From the NCBI GenBank assembly GCA_020746105.1, contig CM036618.1, forward strand, positions 18,273,001 through 18,337,000: a stretch of 64,000 bases of DNA, in the 5' to 3' direction. The notes under the pieces are model-generated. The model was given only the letters and a program-made list of their open reading frames with translations. It was not told the DNA's origin and did not search any database. Below, piece by piece: positions 46,401 through 61,400 of this stretch (the stretch's first letter is position 1; each line of letters opens with the position of its first letter). This DNA is from Trogon surrucura. Lineage: Eukaryota > Chordata > Aves > Trogoniformes > Trogonidae. Both the position numbers and the translations under genes were made by a program.

Positions 46401-49400
46401 GCTGTAGTGCTCGTTAATGCAACATGTTTTCTCAAGCTACTTTTTTCCCTTCTTAATTTGCTTTGGAAAAAAAATCTGAAGAACAGTGATTTTTGGGGTG
46501 TGTTTTCTGAGAGGGAGGGAGGCTTGAGGGGGGGGAGAATTGGTTTGTTGGGTGAGTTTTTTGATGGTAGTGGCTTTTTTTTAAGTATTCTGATAAAATA
46601 AGTGTTATCTTTTCCCAGAAGATACCTGTGTATATTTACTTTTTCTCTGGAAAACCATGATTATTCACATAAAAGTATGAATAACATGAAAGTACTCATT
46701 TCCTGCTATGTGCTTATTATTATCCCCTGTAAGTAGGATTGCAGGGTTGTGTAGTCAATCCTCACTATGTTTTGGCCCTGCAAAACAGTCTTGGGACAAA
46801 TGAAAAATGAAGTAAAAGTCACTAATTAGGTTTCTAAAGAATATTTTTAAGTTTCTACGTTGCTTTGAATTGTACTTGCCAGGGAGGATGGACTGCCCTC
46901 ATGTGGGCATCGTATAAAGGCCGAACTGAAGTAGCTAAACTGCTGCTTGAGAAAGGAGCAAATCCAAACATCACAGGAATGGTAAGTTTGAGTCTTAAAT
47001 CCCCCCTCCTCCCAAATATTTATAGTCCTGAATTGTACGCTCATCTTATTATCCTGATTAAACATGTTGCATCTTTCACAATACGACATTAATCCCTATA
47101 CTTTATTTATAAAAGGATTGCGTCAATAATCTGTATGACAGCCAGTGTTTTTCTGATTAATTTACATTTTTTTAATTAAAGCAATGAGTGTGTAGCTCCT
47201 AATAAGATTCAAATTACCAGGAGAAAAAATAATAGAAAAGTAGTGTATCTAATGCTACTTGTTTGACAACTGTATTTTTTTTTGGTAATTTTTTTATTGG
47301 AGTAACTGATACATTTGGCTTAGAAGCAATCATTTGTGTTGTTTCATAGTAGTTACCAAATAGTCTAGATTATATAAATACGTAGTATACGTGTGAGAGA
47401 GAATTAAAAACCTAAGGCTGATACTTATTTCACTTCATAAGCATTTTCTGTGGAAGTGTAGGCATGTTGAAACTCAAATGGACAATTGTTTAGACTGTCA
47501 GCTCTCGGGTGTTTGAGGCCACAGTGAACACTGAAGGAAGACGAGCACCCACCGGCGACTCCTTCCCGATTTTCCGTTTCGTCTGGGTTCCACATGCAGC
47601 TTCTGCGTGCGTGATGTGACTGCTCTGCAGTCCTGGGTGCTCGGTGGTGCTGCACGGCTGGCTGTGGCTTCTCTCTTACATTTTGGATGTTTATATTAAG
47701 ATGAGGATGTGAATTGTTAAAACCTTGTTTAAGGAGTTATAAACCAAAACTGATTCAAAACAGTTAGACATTTTCCCAGTTGTCATCTAGACCATGTACT
47801 AGGCAACAGCTATTGATAATGTAGATAGATTTATTTCTGGATATTCCTTCTTCTGTGTGATAATCATCTCTTGGAACACTGTGATGAGTATCATTAATGA
47901 AAAATAATTAAGACTATGATTTTATTTATTTTTTTTCTATTTTTTTTTTTTAACTCTAAGCAATACAGCGTTTATCCAATTATTTGGGCAGCAGGACGGG
48001 GTCATTCCGATGTAGTACATCTCCTACTGCAATATGGAGCTAAAGTGAACTGCTCTGACAAAGTAAGTTATATATTATTTAATTTCTTTACTGCTTAATA
48101 CATTTCTTGTAAAGGTAAGTTCTTTTTAAAGAACCAAAAATCTACGAGTTTTTGAATGGAAAAATTCCTGCTGTTATGGTGTGTCCATGAGATTAGAATT
48201 AGCGTGCTAGAGCAAGTCCTTATAATTACGAATATAATAGTTTTCCCACAGGGTGCTGAAGATGGTTGTCAATATTTATTTCAGTGGAGCATATTTCTGT
48301 TTTCTAAGCTATTTGAAACGTCACCATCCTAGACTGCATAGAAAAATTATTCTTACAGGTATCGCCTACAGAGAAAAAGTTAAAATAGCTTTTCAAGTGC
48401 TTGTGCTAATTCACATGACCAAATTATATCCTTGTACAAACTAAAGTAATCGAGTATAGGATGACTGCTAGCTTGTAGGGGATACTAAATACACAGAGCA
48501 ATAGGATAAAATGTTATAAATGTTTTTGCAGTATGGAACTACCCCACTGGTGTGGGCAGCAAGGAAAGGTCATCTGGAGTGTGTGAAATACTTGCTGCAG
48601 ATGGGAGCCGATGTTGATCAAGAAGGAGCTGTAAGTAACTGTTTCGTGCTGATGAGGTGTAGGTGCATATGCCTGTGTGTCCTCTTTTATTTTCTAATAC
48701 CAATACCAAGACATAGTGAAACTAGGTGAAATGTTGCTGTTGGAGTCTGTTACTTTCCAGCTATTTGCAAACTATGTGTGAGGATTATTTAAACTTTTGT
48801 ACCTTTTAATAAAAATAGTATGAAACTAGTCAGTTGTGTTGCCAGTTGACGTACTGTCACATATTGTGTACGTTTTTAATGAATACAGACGAATGCTGGT
48901 TACTGTTCTTTGAAGGGTAACACTATCAAAATTCATTCTGTACCCAAGCCTGATGTGTTGAACAATTTATTCCTTAGTGATATTTGAAAAAGAAACACAA
49001 AGCATCTTTTGAAAATAATAGTGGGTGCCTTTTCAGAAGTTGAAAATTTTGAATTTGAAGTTTTCAGCTGCATATTGTTTTGAAATAAAATGATTTTTAA
49101 TTTTTTGTTGTATAAGACACTTAAAAAGCTTGTCAAAGTAATAAAAGAAGTATCCATAAAAGTGGAAAATTAGGACAGCTTTTAGTGTTTGTATGATTAC
49201 TTCTGCAAATCTTCAAAAAACTTCTTTGTGATCGGTATTGGCAGACCTGAGTGGTGTGATAATACTGTATTCCCATATGACAAGAGAATTATTTTAATGT
49301 GTGTGTGTTGTTCAAGAGTTAAAATAAATGGATCTGAGCTTTACAGCTTGAAATGTTCTCTATTGTGGTACTTAGTTTATTTTTTTTTCTAAAAAAAACA

Positions 49401-52400
49401 TAGCAAGTGCATTTGAAAACATAAAACTGAAGTAAAATGTGGATGGTTAAGAAGGTAATGGCAGAGTTCTCTTTCGTTATTTAAACTGCTGATGCAATGA
49501 TGATTTCTATATCCACTGTACAATAACATCTGTTGTTTTTATTTAAAGAATTCTATGACCGCACTTATTGTAGCAGTGAAGGGTGGCTATACTGACTCAG
49601 TAAAAGAAATACTGAAAAGGAACCCAAATGTAAACTTAACAGATAAAGATGGAAATACAGCGTTGATGATTGCATCAAAGGAGGGACATACTGAAATCGT
49701 GCAGGATCTTCTTGATGCTGGAACTTATGTCAACATTCCTGATAGGGTGAGTAACTTTTCATCATAATTGTGGTTTTATACATAGGTAATACTAAGACAT
49801 ACATATTTAAATACCAGTGTATGCAAATTTGCGGGTATGTGATTTTTCTGGCTTTCTAATTTTTCTGCCACCCAGAGGCATTTTTGTGTATTGCTACTTC
49901 GCAAGGATGTTAAGTGACAAATGTTGCTGTGTGAAGGTAAACAACAGAAATGACTCTTTCTTTGGGATTCCTGAATTGTGAGTTCCCACAGGGCATGGAT
50001 ATGATTTATGGATGTCTAATTGTTGTATCTGTAACATAAGACTAATACTAATACATAAGACTAAGACTAATACTAATACTACTAAAACCTATTTTGCAGG
50101 TTTGGAGTGTGGGTTTTTTCTGTATTAATATGTGTGGTAGTGCTGTTAAAACTGTAAAACAATGGATATTATAACCAAGAATATATTTTCATTCTATGTC
50201 TGCCTTTTACAATGAAGCTTTTCACTACAGAACTTGCACGTGTTAGAGGAAGACTTCAGCTCTGGGTTAAGACATGTAAATGTGACTGTTGAGAGTTGGG
50301 CGATTGTGGTGTCTGGTAGTGGCAGGCAATACAGGCAGCCACCAGAATTGTGACTCTGCCTGCTTACCACTCAGGGATTGCCTAAATTGGAAAAGACCTT
50401 TAAGATCATTGAGTCCAATCCTTAACCTAACACTGGTTGCTTATGCACAGTTGCCTTGGGCTGTTTGCAGTGTCCTCTTGATAGATAATCAGGTTTTTCT
50501 GAAGTGTCGGAGGCAGGCCAAGCACGGCACACTTTGTGCTGCGGGTGGTGACGTACCTGAGCTTCGGTGCCTCTGTCAGGATCTGTGTTTTAGTTCAGAA
50601 CAGTAATACGGTTTTGAGGCTGAATTCCCGATCCCTAAATCGAATTGCTTGGGGTTGCAGAGAAGGGAGGAAATCTTCCTAATAATACCTTGTGGTTTTA
50701 AAAGGTTTTTTAGATATGTTTTCCTGTGTTTTAAGTGTCAGCTTAGTGCATTTCCTAGATGGTTCTGTACTGAGCTACAGTGTTGCATGTGACAAGAAAT
50801 TTGATCTCGGGCACATATCAAAGCATAACATTTAAGAATTTAAGAAAATAAATTGCCATCTCGCTTCACACCTCTTCTGTCAAAAAATCCTACAACTGTC
50901 TGCATTGCTGTGCTTTTAGGAAGGATAAATTACAGCTTTCAGTCCAGCTGACCTTATTCCAAAAATGCATAAATGAGTAGTCTTCATTTCAGATGCTAGA
51001 ATAAGTTTTCATAAGGAAGATTTTCTGATGAGCAGACAAGAATGTAATGATTGTGATTAATAGGTGATTTACTACTAACGAGCTTTCAAACTGAATTCCA
51101 TACCTATGATTTAGCTATACTTCTATTTATTTTTCTTTTCATTGTAGAAGAAATACCAGTAATTTCGGGATTTTGTGGTCTGAAATTCTGACATATCCTA
51201 AAGTGTGTTTAAAATTGGAAGCCTTAAGCAGAACCTGTAACTTTATTTTAGTTAAACACAACTCCTTTTACCACAGAAGTATTTTTTTCTTTTGAACAGT
51301 TTGAGATAAAATCAGCCATTTGCTTTTCTTTATAACAGCGTAGTGTACGTGAACTGGATAGCAGTCAAATCTGAAAAAAAAAAAAGGGATAAAATTCTTT
51401 AAAATTCTTGAAGATCTTTTGTCTGTGAAACATCTAGAGGAGACAACCAACATTCTTGTCTGATTGTAAAGAGGTTACTATTGTGAGTGGTTGGTCTTGC
51501 TATGAACCTAGGGAACAGCTGGAGTTTTTTTCATATTGTTAACTTGTAATGTTATTTTTTAGACTGATGGTTTAAGCTGGACATATTTTGGGGATGTTTG
51601 TGTTGCCATAAATATATAATACTTCATCTCTGAAAAAACACCAAACCACCCATTTGTTTCAGACATAGAACTGGTTTTTTTGTATTTTTCTTTTAAAATG
51701 ACTGCAGATTTCTTCATGTGAATAAGCATAATGCGTATTTTGGGGCTATAATTTATTGTGTTGCATTTCTTTTTGCTAAGTCCTATTAATTAATCTTCAA
51801 TATTCTTTTGCTCTTTTTCTAGAGTGGAGATACTGTGCTGATTGGGGCTGTTAGAGGAGGTCATGTTGAAATTGTGAGGGCCCTGCTCCATAAATATGCT
51901 GATATAGATATCAGAGGTCAGGTAAGTGCAACCATGTGAATGTTAGAGTAGTTCTTAAATAGGATGTGAATTTGAATACCAAACAATTATACCGTGTTTC
52001 TAAAAACAGAGCTTTAAAAACTTGCTCAATCTGCTCTGTAGGGAACTCGGATTCGCATCAAACATTAAAAATACATCGTGTTGCTGTGCAGTTTTTAAGG
52101 TATAAGACATATGTAATTGTAATGACTTGTTAAACAACATTTTTTTGCTGGTTAATTTATATAATGGTTGAAAAGCAAAAGATGTAAATTTGAGTTACTT
52201 CATCTGCATTATTGAACAGATTTAAAATAATGAAGTACTTAAAACCTCATAATATTACTATTTTAATACTTAATATTCTGAATTTAATATCAATATAGTC
52301 AAATGTGATACATCTTAGATTATATCTGTTGTCAGTGCAGTTCTGTCACTATGCTCAGTTTTTTTCTTCTTCACTAGCTTCCTTTCTCATGATAAGCAGT

Positions 52401-55400
52401 GTTGTCAATGATAACAGAGAATCACAGGATATTAGGGCTTCCATGCCTTCTACCTCTACCTTTTTTTTCTTTTTTTTTGTCCTTTGATTAAAATATTGGT
52501 TTTATTCTTTTGCTGCACATTCCTTTTCTCAGCATGGTACTTAATTTGTTACATTCAGCTTGCTTTCTTCAGCTTGAAGCTGTTCAAATCAGTCTGCTTG
52601 CAAGCACATATGTTCTGCCAAGTTTGAGCACAAAACTAGCTGGTCACCGAGCGCTGCAGAGGTGCGGTGCCTGCTGTTGGTCCAGAGCTTCTTTGAGAAG
52701 CCAAGAAGCTTTTAGTTTGGAGAAAAAAAGTTATGTTTGGATCTCTTCCTTTAACCTGCACTTGGAAACCTGGAATTGCACATCTCAGCTTCTTGCTGAC
52801 ATGGCTCTGAAAGTCTGGAGCTTTTCGGTGTCTTGACATGAGCAAGGCAACCCAGAAGCAGCAAGAAGACCCAGCCTCCTTGGGGAAGGAGGAAGGAAGT
52901 GTGTGACTTGGGTCAGTGTGAGGGTGGCAGTAGAGCTGTTTGCAGTGGTTCATCCAGAGAATACGTTTGTGGCCTTGTTGACACAGCAGCAGCGAGTGCC
53001 CTCTGAGAAGGATCGTAGAACTGTCAAGGTTGGTTGGGACCTTGAAGATCATCTAGTTCCACCCCCGCCCCCCCACCATGGACAGGAACATCCTCCACTA
53101 GACCAGGCTACTCAGAGCCCCATCCAGCCTGGCCTTAAAAACTTCCAGGGATGGGGCTTCTACTACCTCTCTGGGCAACCTGTGCCAGTGTCTCACCACC
53201 CTCCTGGTGAAGAACTTCTTCCTAAGTTCCAATCTGAACCGATCCATCTCTAGCTTTAATCCATTCACCCTAGTCCTGTCACTATCCAACATCTTAAAAA
53301 GCCCCTCACCAGGTTTCTTGTAGCTCCCTTGAGATACTGGAAGGCCACAATAAGGTCTCCTCGAAGCCTTCTTTTCTGCAGACTGAACAACCCCAACTCT
53401 CTGAGTCTGTCTTCACAGGAGAGGTGCTCCAGCCCTCTGATCATTCTCATGGCCCTTCTCTGGACACGCTCCAGCACGTCCATGTCTTTCTTGTGCTGTG
53501 GGCTCCAGAACTGGACACAGTACTCCAGGTGGGGTCTCACAAGAGTGGAGTGGAGGGGGAGAATCACCTCCCTCGACCTGCTGGCCATGCACCTCTTGAT
53601 GCAGCCCATGACACGATGGGCTTTCTGGGCTGCAGGTGCCACTGACGGCTCATGCTGAGATTCTCATCTAGCAGCACCCCCAAGTCCTTTTCTTCAGGGC
53701 TGCTCTCAAGCCAATCACTGCCCAGCCTATGTTGGTGCTTGGGATTGCCCCGACCCGGATGGAGGACCTTGCACTTGGTCTTGTTGAACTTCATGAGGTT
53801 GGCATGGGCCCACCTCTCCAGCCTGTCGAGGTCCTCTGGATGTCATCCCTTCCCTCCAGGGTGTCAGCTGCCCCACACAGCTTGGTATTGTTGGCAAACT
53901 TGCTGATTCTGGCTGTGCTCTTCAGATCAGGACCAGCAGTATCAAAAGCAGTGATGAACGCTAGTGTTTAGCGTCTCCCCTGCTGTTTGGCACTGCAGCA
54001 CCTGTCTGCCAGCCAGAGCTGTCCTAGAGATGTATTCTGCCTGCCCAAATCTGTGATATTCCAGAAAGGTCACTAAGCCTTGTCCAGCCTTACAGCAACT
54101 GTATTCCTTGCTGCTCATTCATTCATATGGACACAGGTCAGGGGAGACCTTGAGCAGATAAAATGTGACTGTAGGGCTCTGAGAGCAAGTGTTGGGGCAG
54201 CTGAGGGGCCTCACGTGGTGTTCTCCTCAGCCCTTCTGGTAAGGGAACTAGGATCATCTGGCAGACCAGTGCCCGGCTGTGCAGCTGGTGTTGCTAGTGA
54301 GGAGTCAGATTCCTCAGGCTAATGTCTTGTTGGAAGCTGCCTGACTGAAGGACAGAGGACATGAAACCCAAGTGACCAGAGAGGAAAGAAATCCTAGGAC
54401 CAGGCTTGTTAAATGTTGAGAAAGGCTTTAATCTCCATTTTCTGTGAAACCTATGAGCAGGAGAAGAAGTATTGTAGAATCACAGAATCATTTCAGTTGG
54501 AAAAGACCTGAAGAGCTGCAAATGAAAGAAGGAAGCAAGCCTTTTTTCTAATTTTTGCGATGGGCCAAGTTGCCGTGTGTGGTTCAGTTTAATGCACCCG
54601 AGCACAAAAAAATAAAATTAAATAAAACCGCCCAACCCAGCATGGCGAACGGACCGGGTTTAGTTGCGCTCCTTGTAGGCGACGCAAATCTTATTTCGCA
54701 CCAAAACTTTCTCTTCTCTTGGTCGGCGGGTTGAAAACTTTCTTGGTTTGGGTTATTTTGGGTGTTTCTTGGTTTGGTTTTTTTTTTAAATGAAGGCTGC
54801 AAGGGAGACTTGGACGTTACTGCCTAAAAGCAGATGTGTGTTCAGAGGCTTTTATTAAATGTCTCTACACAAGTGCACATGGAACAGAAGGAGTCATCAT
54901 GCAGTCACTGAGCTACAAAAGAGATTGCAGGCATGGAGACTTGTTGCGATAGCACAGAGCATGACTGATCTGCATTCCAGTACTTTTTGTTGACTTTTTC
55001 ATGTCCCTCTGGTTTTACAGCTTTCCAGGTTGCATGGCCTGTTTTTCGACCAGCCAACCCGTTCCACAGTCTTACTAGATTATCCTGTAAAATTGAGAAC
55101 AAAGTGGAAATGTTTGTAAAGGCCTGGAAGTGGTTAGCACTTTCATATTCTAGTAGGAGAGAAACCTTTTTGTTTTTTTCTTAAAAAAAGCTGCTGAGAA
55201 ACATTAAATAAACAGGTAAAAAAGACAACACTCTGGAGAAAGTTGTTTTCTAACGAAATAAAACTGTACATTTGAGTTATAACTCAATGCTCATAGTTCT
55301 GGAAACTCTTTCAGCACAGGTTGGGTCTACTTAAATTGTCAAAGCTCTTAATATGTTTTGAAAGAGTTTTTAAAATACTTTTGCGTGCTTTAGTCAGATT

Positions 55401-58400
55401 TTTGTTGTCTCTCAAAGTTCTACCAGTGTGTCAGTTAGATTTGATGGCATTTCCCTTTTCCCTGATCTGTGCTAAAATCTGCTGTATGTGCTGTTTTCAG
55501 TGGTTGTACTTCATATATGGTTTTGAAATTATTTCAAATGAATGAAAGTGCTGTTAACATTTAATACTCTCTTTTTTCTCAGGATAACAAAACTGCTTTA
55601 TATTGGGCAGTTGAAAAAGGAAATGCTACGATGGTGAGGGATATCTTGCAATGCAACCCCGATACTGAAACATGTACAAAGGTAACAATTAGAATTTCAG
55701 TTGAATTTCTTTGTTTAACATCTTTTCTCAGCTCCTCTGTGACGTTAAGATCACAGAATCGTCGGAGTTGAAAGGGACCTCTGAAGATGAGCTAGTCCAA
55801 CCTCCCACTAAAGCAGGATTGCCTAGAGCACGTCACCAAGGATTGTACCCAGGCAGGTTTTGAAAGTCTCCAGACAGACACACCACAACTTCCCTGGGCA
55901 GCCTGTTCCAGTGCTCTGTCACCCTCACAGTGAAGAAGTGCTTCCTCATGTTCAGATGAAATTTCCTGTCTTCTGGCTTGGGCCCATTGTCCCTTGTCCT
56001 GTCACTGGGAACCACTGAAAAGAGTCCAGCTCCATCCTCCTTACACCCACCTTTTAGGTATTTATTTACGTTGATAAGGTGTCCTCTCAGTCTTCTCCAG
56101 GCTAACAGTCCCAGCTCTCTCAACCTTTCCTCAGAGGAGAGATGCTCCAGTCCCCCAGTCATCTCTGTTGCCCTCCACTGGACTCTCTCCAGTAGTTCCC
56201 TGTCTCTTGAACTGAGAAGCCCAGAACTGGACATAGTATTCCAGATGTTTCCTCACCAGGGCAGAATAGAGGGGGAGGAAAACCTCTCTTGATCTACTGG
56301 CCACAGCCTTCCTCATGCAGCCCAGGATACCATTGGCCTTCTTGGTCACAAGGGCACATTGCTGGCTCATGATTAACTTAGTGTCTGCCAGGACTCCAAG
56401 ATCCTTCTCAGGGCTGCTTTCCAACAGGTCTACCTATACTAGTGCATGGAGTTGTTCCTCCCCAGGCACAGGACCTTACATTTGCCCTTGTCGAACCTCA
56501 TTAGGTTCCTCTCTGTCTAACTCTCCAGCCTGTCCAGGTCATGCTGGATGGTAGCACAGCCCTCTGGTGTGTCAGCCATCCCTCTCAGTTTTGTATCATC
56601 AGCAAACTTGCTGAGGAGACACTCTGTCCCCCTGTCTGGGTTGTTGAGGAATGAGACTGGGCTCATTACTGACCCCTGGGAAACACCACTGGGTACAGGC
56701 CGCCAGCTTGACCCTGCACTGTTGAGCACAACCCTCTGAGCTCTGTCACTCAACCAGCTCTCAGTCCACCTCACTGTGAAATGTTGGTACCTTGCACACT
56801 GTAAAAAATAAAAAAAAAAATTATGAAAATTCCTCTGAAATAGGGATTTTTATGTTCAGCATTGGTAATGGTGTTCCCTGTCCCCTTTGTTGATGAACAT
56901 CACTTACTACTAAAACTCAGTAGCAGAGAAAGTGTGGATAATTCACCCCAGCATCCATCACTTACATGACCAGCAGTAAGGAGTAGAGACTGGGTGCTGC
57001 TGGAAACTGAGGAAAGAGGTTCCTGGTATTGTTAGGCATGAAAGTTCAGACTGTCATTTATGGCATGTGCAGAGTGGGGAAAAAAGGGAAAAAAGGAAAT
57101 CGTGTGCAGAGCAACACGAGTCTCTTTTCAAATATCTTGTGTTATGTCTGAATCTTGTTTTTCTGTTTGACACTGTTATTAACAGAACGGTATTTTGTTC
57201 TGTGATTCTGATCCATCTAGAATACATAGTCTGTAAAGTTTTTTTTTTAATAACACGTGCACTGAAGTTTTGTTAATTGCACAGAAACATTTAATTAAAA
57301 ATTCTCTTAAGTTTGCGATTTAAATTGTTATCACTAGTTTTTGAGTATACAGAGAAGATCTTTTTACTAGGTGTACTTTCCCTTTTAGGATGGAGAAACA
57401 CCGCTTATAAAGGCAACCAAGATGAGAAATATTGAAATAGTAGAGCTGCTTCTGGATAAAGGAGCTAAGGTCTCTGCTGTAGACAAGGTAAAGAATATTT
57501 GATTGTTTACCTCAGTAAAGGTGTGGTTTAATCATTTTAGTTTTACAGCAGAATTTTGTAGTAAGCTGTCAAGGCTAATACAGAAAGAGAACCTCCCAGG
57601 TGTTTAAATAATTAAATAGACTATAATACTTAAATGCAGAATACTTAAATATACATTAATTTCCACCATTAATATATTAATTTTTTGTTTTACATTAGGG
57701 TGCTTTTTGGAATATGAAAAGAAAAAATTCTAGGTCATTAATAAAAATTTCATAGATAAGAATGCTAATTTTTAATACACTCGAGAAAGAGCATAGAGAG
57801 TTATTTTTACTCATTTATTATTACTAGAACATTAAGCTGGGCAATGCCAAGGACAAATACAATGGTTTGTTACTATCCTCTTATGCGTTGCCTACATGGA
57901 CTGTAAATCTGTCAAATACAGGAACGTGTATTTGATACTTTTTTAACCTCTTAGTGTTATTTTCAGGGCAAAGAAATAATAATGATCATTTGATGTAATA
58001 AGGAAACTTTTAGCAGAAAGCTTTTTGGAGAAGTCTGAGCAGACGTTGAAATAGTTCTGACCAGCGGTACCGCTTGTTCTAAATAAGTCTCTGAATCTGC
58101 TAGTAGACTATGTTTGCTCTGTTTCTAAAGAGTTTTCACGAACCTTAAGATGATGCTGTAAATGCTTAAGGAAGAAGGTAATGCTGAACTTAACACACTA
58201 GAAGAACTGCCTTTTCACATGTCCTTTCTGAAACTTTTGGAATACTTTTTTAAGGGGGGAAAAAAAATGCTTGCTGTAGGACGTCGATGCTGTTGACAAT
58301 ACCTTAAGATGTATTTCAAGTAAATAATGCATCTGAAACGATGTGGGACATATGATCTGTTTGTAGTCGTAGGAATTAATGTTAGATATCACTCTTTTCC

Positions 58401-61400
58401 CTGAATTGCAGAAAGGAGATACTCCCCTTCATATTGCCATTCGTGGAAGAAGCCGTAAACTTGCTGAATTACTCTTAAGAAATCCAAAAGATGGTAGATT
58501 GCTTTATAGACCCAACAAAACAGGAGAAACACCTTACAACATAGACTGTAGCCATCAGAAGAGTATTTTAACACAGATATTTGGAGCTAGTAAGTATAAA
58601 TAGTTAGTATATATTGAGAATCCAGTTTATTTGATTCTGCATTGAAAACTAGTAATCGTGGGGTTTTTTAATTGTTGCAAGTAATGGGAAAACTTTAAAG
58701 AAATCAGGTGACAGAAAAAATCATCATTCTGAAAGCCTAACAAAGGCCAAATGTGCTTTTTATTTTTGATTTTGTGGCTTCTATTGATAGTTCTGTTTTT
58801 ACGTACATCTTGATTGTGTAGGCATTCTTTTCTTTGACTTGCTGTGATATGGAATTCTGATTTGAGTTTTGCAGTAATCTCTAGTGCTTTTGATAATTAT
58901 ATAACATTTACATATGGACGATTTAAAATTCCTTTAACAAGAACGCACCGATAATAGCAGCTATTATATGGGAGGAGTGCATTTACAAACACAGGCAAAC
59001 CTGTCATGATTTTGTGTGAAGATTGTCAGAGATTTTATTTTTTTTTTAAAGCAAAGTTCTGTAACACAGTGTTTGTATTACAGGGCACTTGTCTCCCACG
59101 GAATCTGATGGTGACATGCTGGGTTACGATCTGTACAGCAGCGCTTTGGCTGATATTCTGAGTGAACCAACCATGCAGCCACCCATCTGTGTAGGCTTAT
59201 ACGCACAGTGGGGAAGTGGAAAATCTTTCCTCCTCAAGAAACTGGAAGGTAAAAGTTGGTTTAGACTTTCCGTCTATGAAAAGTGTCACTGGGAGTTAGT
59301 AGCTTTTGCGACAGCTGTTGGTCCAAGTAATGTTGGATCCAGTCTCTGTTTCTGTAGTGAAAGGATATAGATTTATGAGTGGTTGGTTCATCTGTAGGTT
59401 GCTTTGTTTATTTATATGATGTCAAGGAAGTGTTTTAAGTGTTGCTGTCAGTTGTCCTGTGGGTTTGCTGCAGCAGTGAATCTGCCCTTTAGGTACTGCT
59501 GAAAGACGCTTCATTGGGCATGTTGGTGCATCAAAACAGATTCAGACCTCTTTTGCTGAAATTATTTATTGTACCTCCTATATGTCATTTAAAAAAAAAA
59601 ACACAACAATTTCCAGGTTAATAATATTTTTAATACTAATGTTATTAATATTTTTTCCTGTTGTGTATTTTCTCTGTGCCTGGTTTTCTTCTCCTTTCCT
59701 CTTACTTGCTTCGAGCTTTTTGAACTTTCTGAAATGGCAGAGGAAGGCAAAAGCCTTCACAGTGGAAATAACCATTTTATTTACAGTTTTTAGCTTTTTC
59801 TAGCAAAGGGTGTTTTTCTGAAATGTTTCAGTACAATTCAAAGTACTTTTACTAGTCTTGATAGTTCTTACTTTCTGAGTGTTCCATGTTTTTAAAAGCT
59901 TCTGTATTAGTCAAAAGGGGGTCTCTGCATTCATTTTGTTCACCTCATGCCTCACATCATACACAAAAAGTGGTGTGCATTTTTTACGGTGATTTATTGA
60001 TGGTGAGCTCATACATTTTAAAAACTTTTTTGGTATTCTCTTCCTGTTCCTCATTCATCTTTCTCTTCTGCATTTTGTATTTGATGTTGTACTCAATAGA
60101 TCCTAAATAAGTTTCTTTTAGGAATTTCTGTTTTAGTAAATATGAATCAAGAAACAGAAATTGTACTGAAGTACAGGGTAAATACTGAAGCCTTTGCATT
60201 TTACTGTTAGTCTGACTATTTGAGGAACGTGGTCCAGATGTCAACGGTAGAGATTTTGGGAGTTGGTTGATTGGATTTTGGTTTTTTTGGACAGATAGGT
60301 GGATTTATTTTTCGTGATGTCATAAAATGGGTTTTAAAATTTTTGAAGGAGGCTCCAAAATAGTGAGGCTTTTAATATGCTTTTAAAAGTAGAAAATCCA
60401 CAGGAAACGGAGCCTGTGTGTATTTAAATGGTTTCGTTCATTGCATGGATGAAAACTTGGGGCTTTGCAAACATTTCAAACATTACTGTCTTGTTCTGGA
60501 TAAAAACTAGGAAAAAGTTATAGCCTAGTGAAAAAATGTTTGGGCTTGTTTGTGGTATTTTTTTCCCAACGGTGATCATTATAACACTTTTTTCTTTCTG
60601 TTCTAGAATGTTTTATCGTGTTAACTCATTACTGTCTTTTTGTTTTAGATGAAATGAAGACTTTTGCGGGACAGCAGATTGAACCACTGTTTCAGTTCTC
60701 CTGGCTTGTTGTATTCCTCACACTTCTGCTGTGCGGAGGTTTGGGTTTATTGCTTGCTTTCACAGTGGACGCAAAGCTGGCAATAGCAGTGTCACTCAGC
60801 TTGTTAGCAGTTCTCTACATTTTCTTTAGTAAGTCTTATTTTGTATGAAGTTTGAAAGTTTTTTATTTTGGAATTCAGTGTTGGTTTGTAGACGTGTCTT
60901 GTGATTCAGAAAAAAAATTAAATTTTTTTTTGTAGAAAATAGGACCCCGTTGAACCCTTTCCTTTGTGTTTGGCATGTAATTTGTGAGAGGACGTTCCAG
61001 TAAACAAGGAAAGATTTTGCATGTTAACTTCATTACGTTACTCTTACCTTTCTCAATTTTGGCCGTAACTGTTAAAAAGGCGCTTAACTCGTTTTATGCA
61101 ACTCCATGCCTTATCTGTTCAGACTTTATGGTTCTTTCAGTTGTGAATGTTTACTAAAACAAAACCATAACATCTTTTTTTGATTTTGACTATTTCAGCT
61201 GTAATTTACTTCGGTGGCCGAAGAGAGGGCGAGAGCTGGAACTGGGCCTGGGTGTTAAGTGTAAGGTTGGCAAGACATATCGGATATTTAGAGTTGCTTC
61301 TCAAACTCATGTTTGTGAACCCACCAGAGTTACCAGAGCAAACCACTAAAGCTTTACCTGTCAGGTTAGTTATTTATTTACTCTTGAATGAATAATTCAG

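Larger units (their letters stand above)
49747..51822 (+). other. KIDINS220: KIDINS220 intron 8
   Basis: A 2.1-kb intron with an (ACTAAT)-like minisatellite patch (about 50036-50092) and a short antisense CR1 3' fragment (about 50377-50450). The rest is unremarkable. Confidence 0.85.
51922..55582 (+). other. KIDINS220: KIDINS220 intron 9
   Basis: A 3.7-kb intron with a long antisense CR1 (53009-53955), a second tiny CR1 tail (54475-54516) and a CpG-bearing patch (about 54560-54730). The stretches 51922-53008 and 53956-54474 contain no identified gene; 52417-52440 may be a further eroded CR1 tail. Confidence 0.85.

Noticed and set aside
49189-49392. Short frame in KIDINS220 intron 7 as an extra exon
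   Set aside because: No resemblance to the protein, and the exons at 48532 and 49549 join in phase without it.
52417-52440. AATCACAGGATATTAGGG as another CR1 3' tail
   Set aside because: It resembles the CR1 terminus but is only about 20 bases long with no continuing similarity, so chance cannot be excluded.
54640-54720. Possible tRNA or tRNA-derived SINE on the minus strand
   Set aside because: I could not fold a cloverleaf, and clear A and B boxes are missing.
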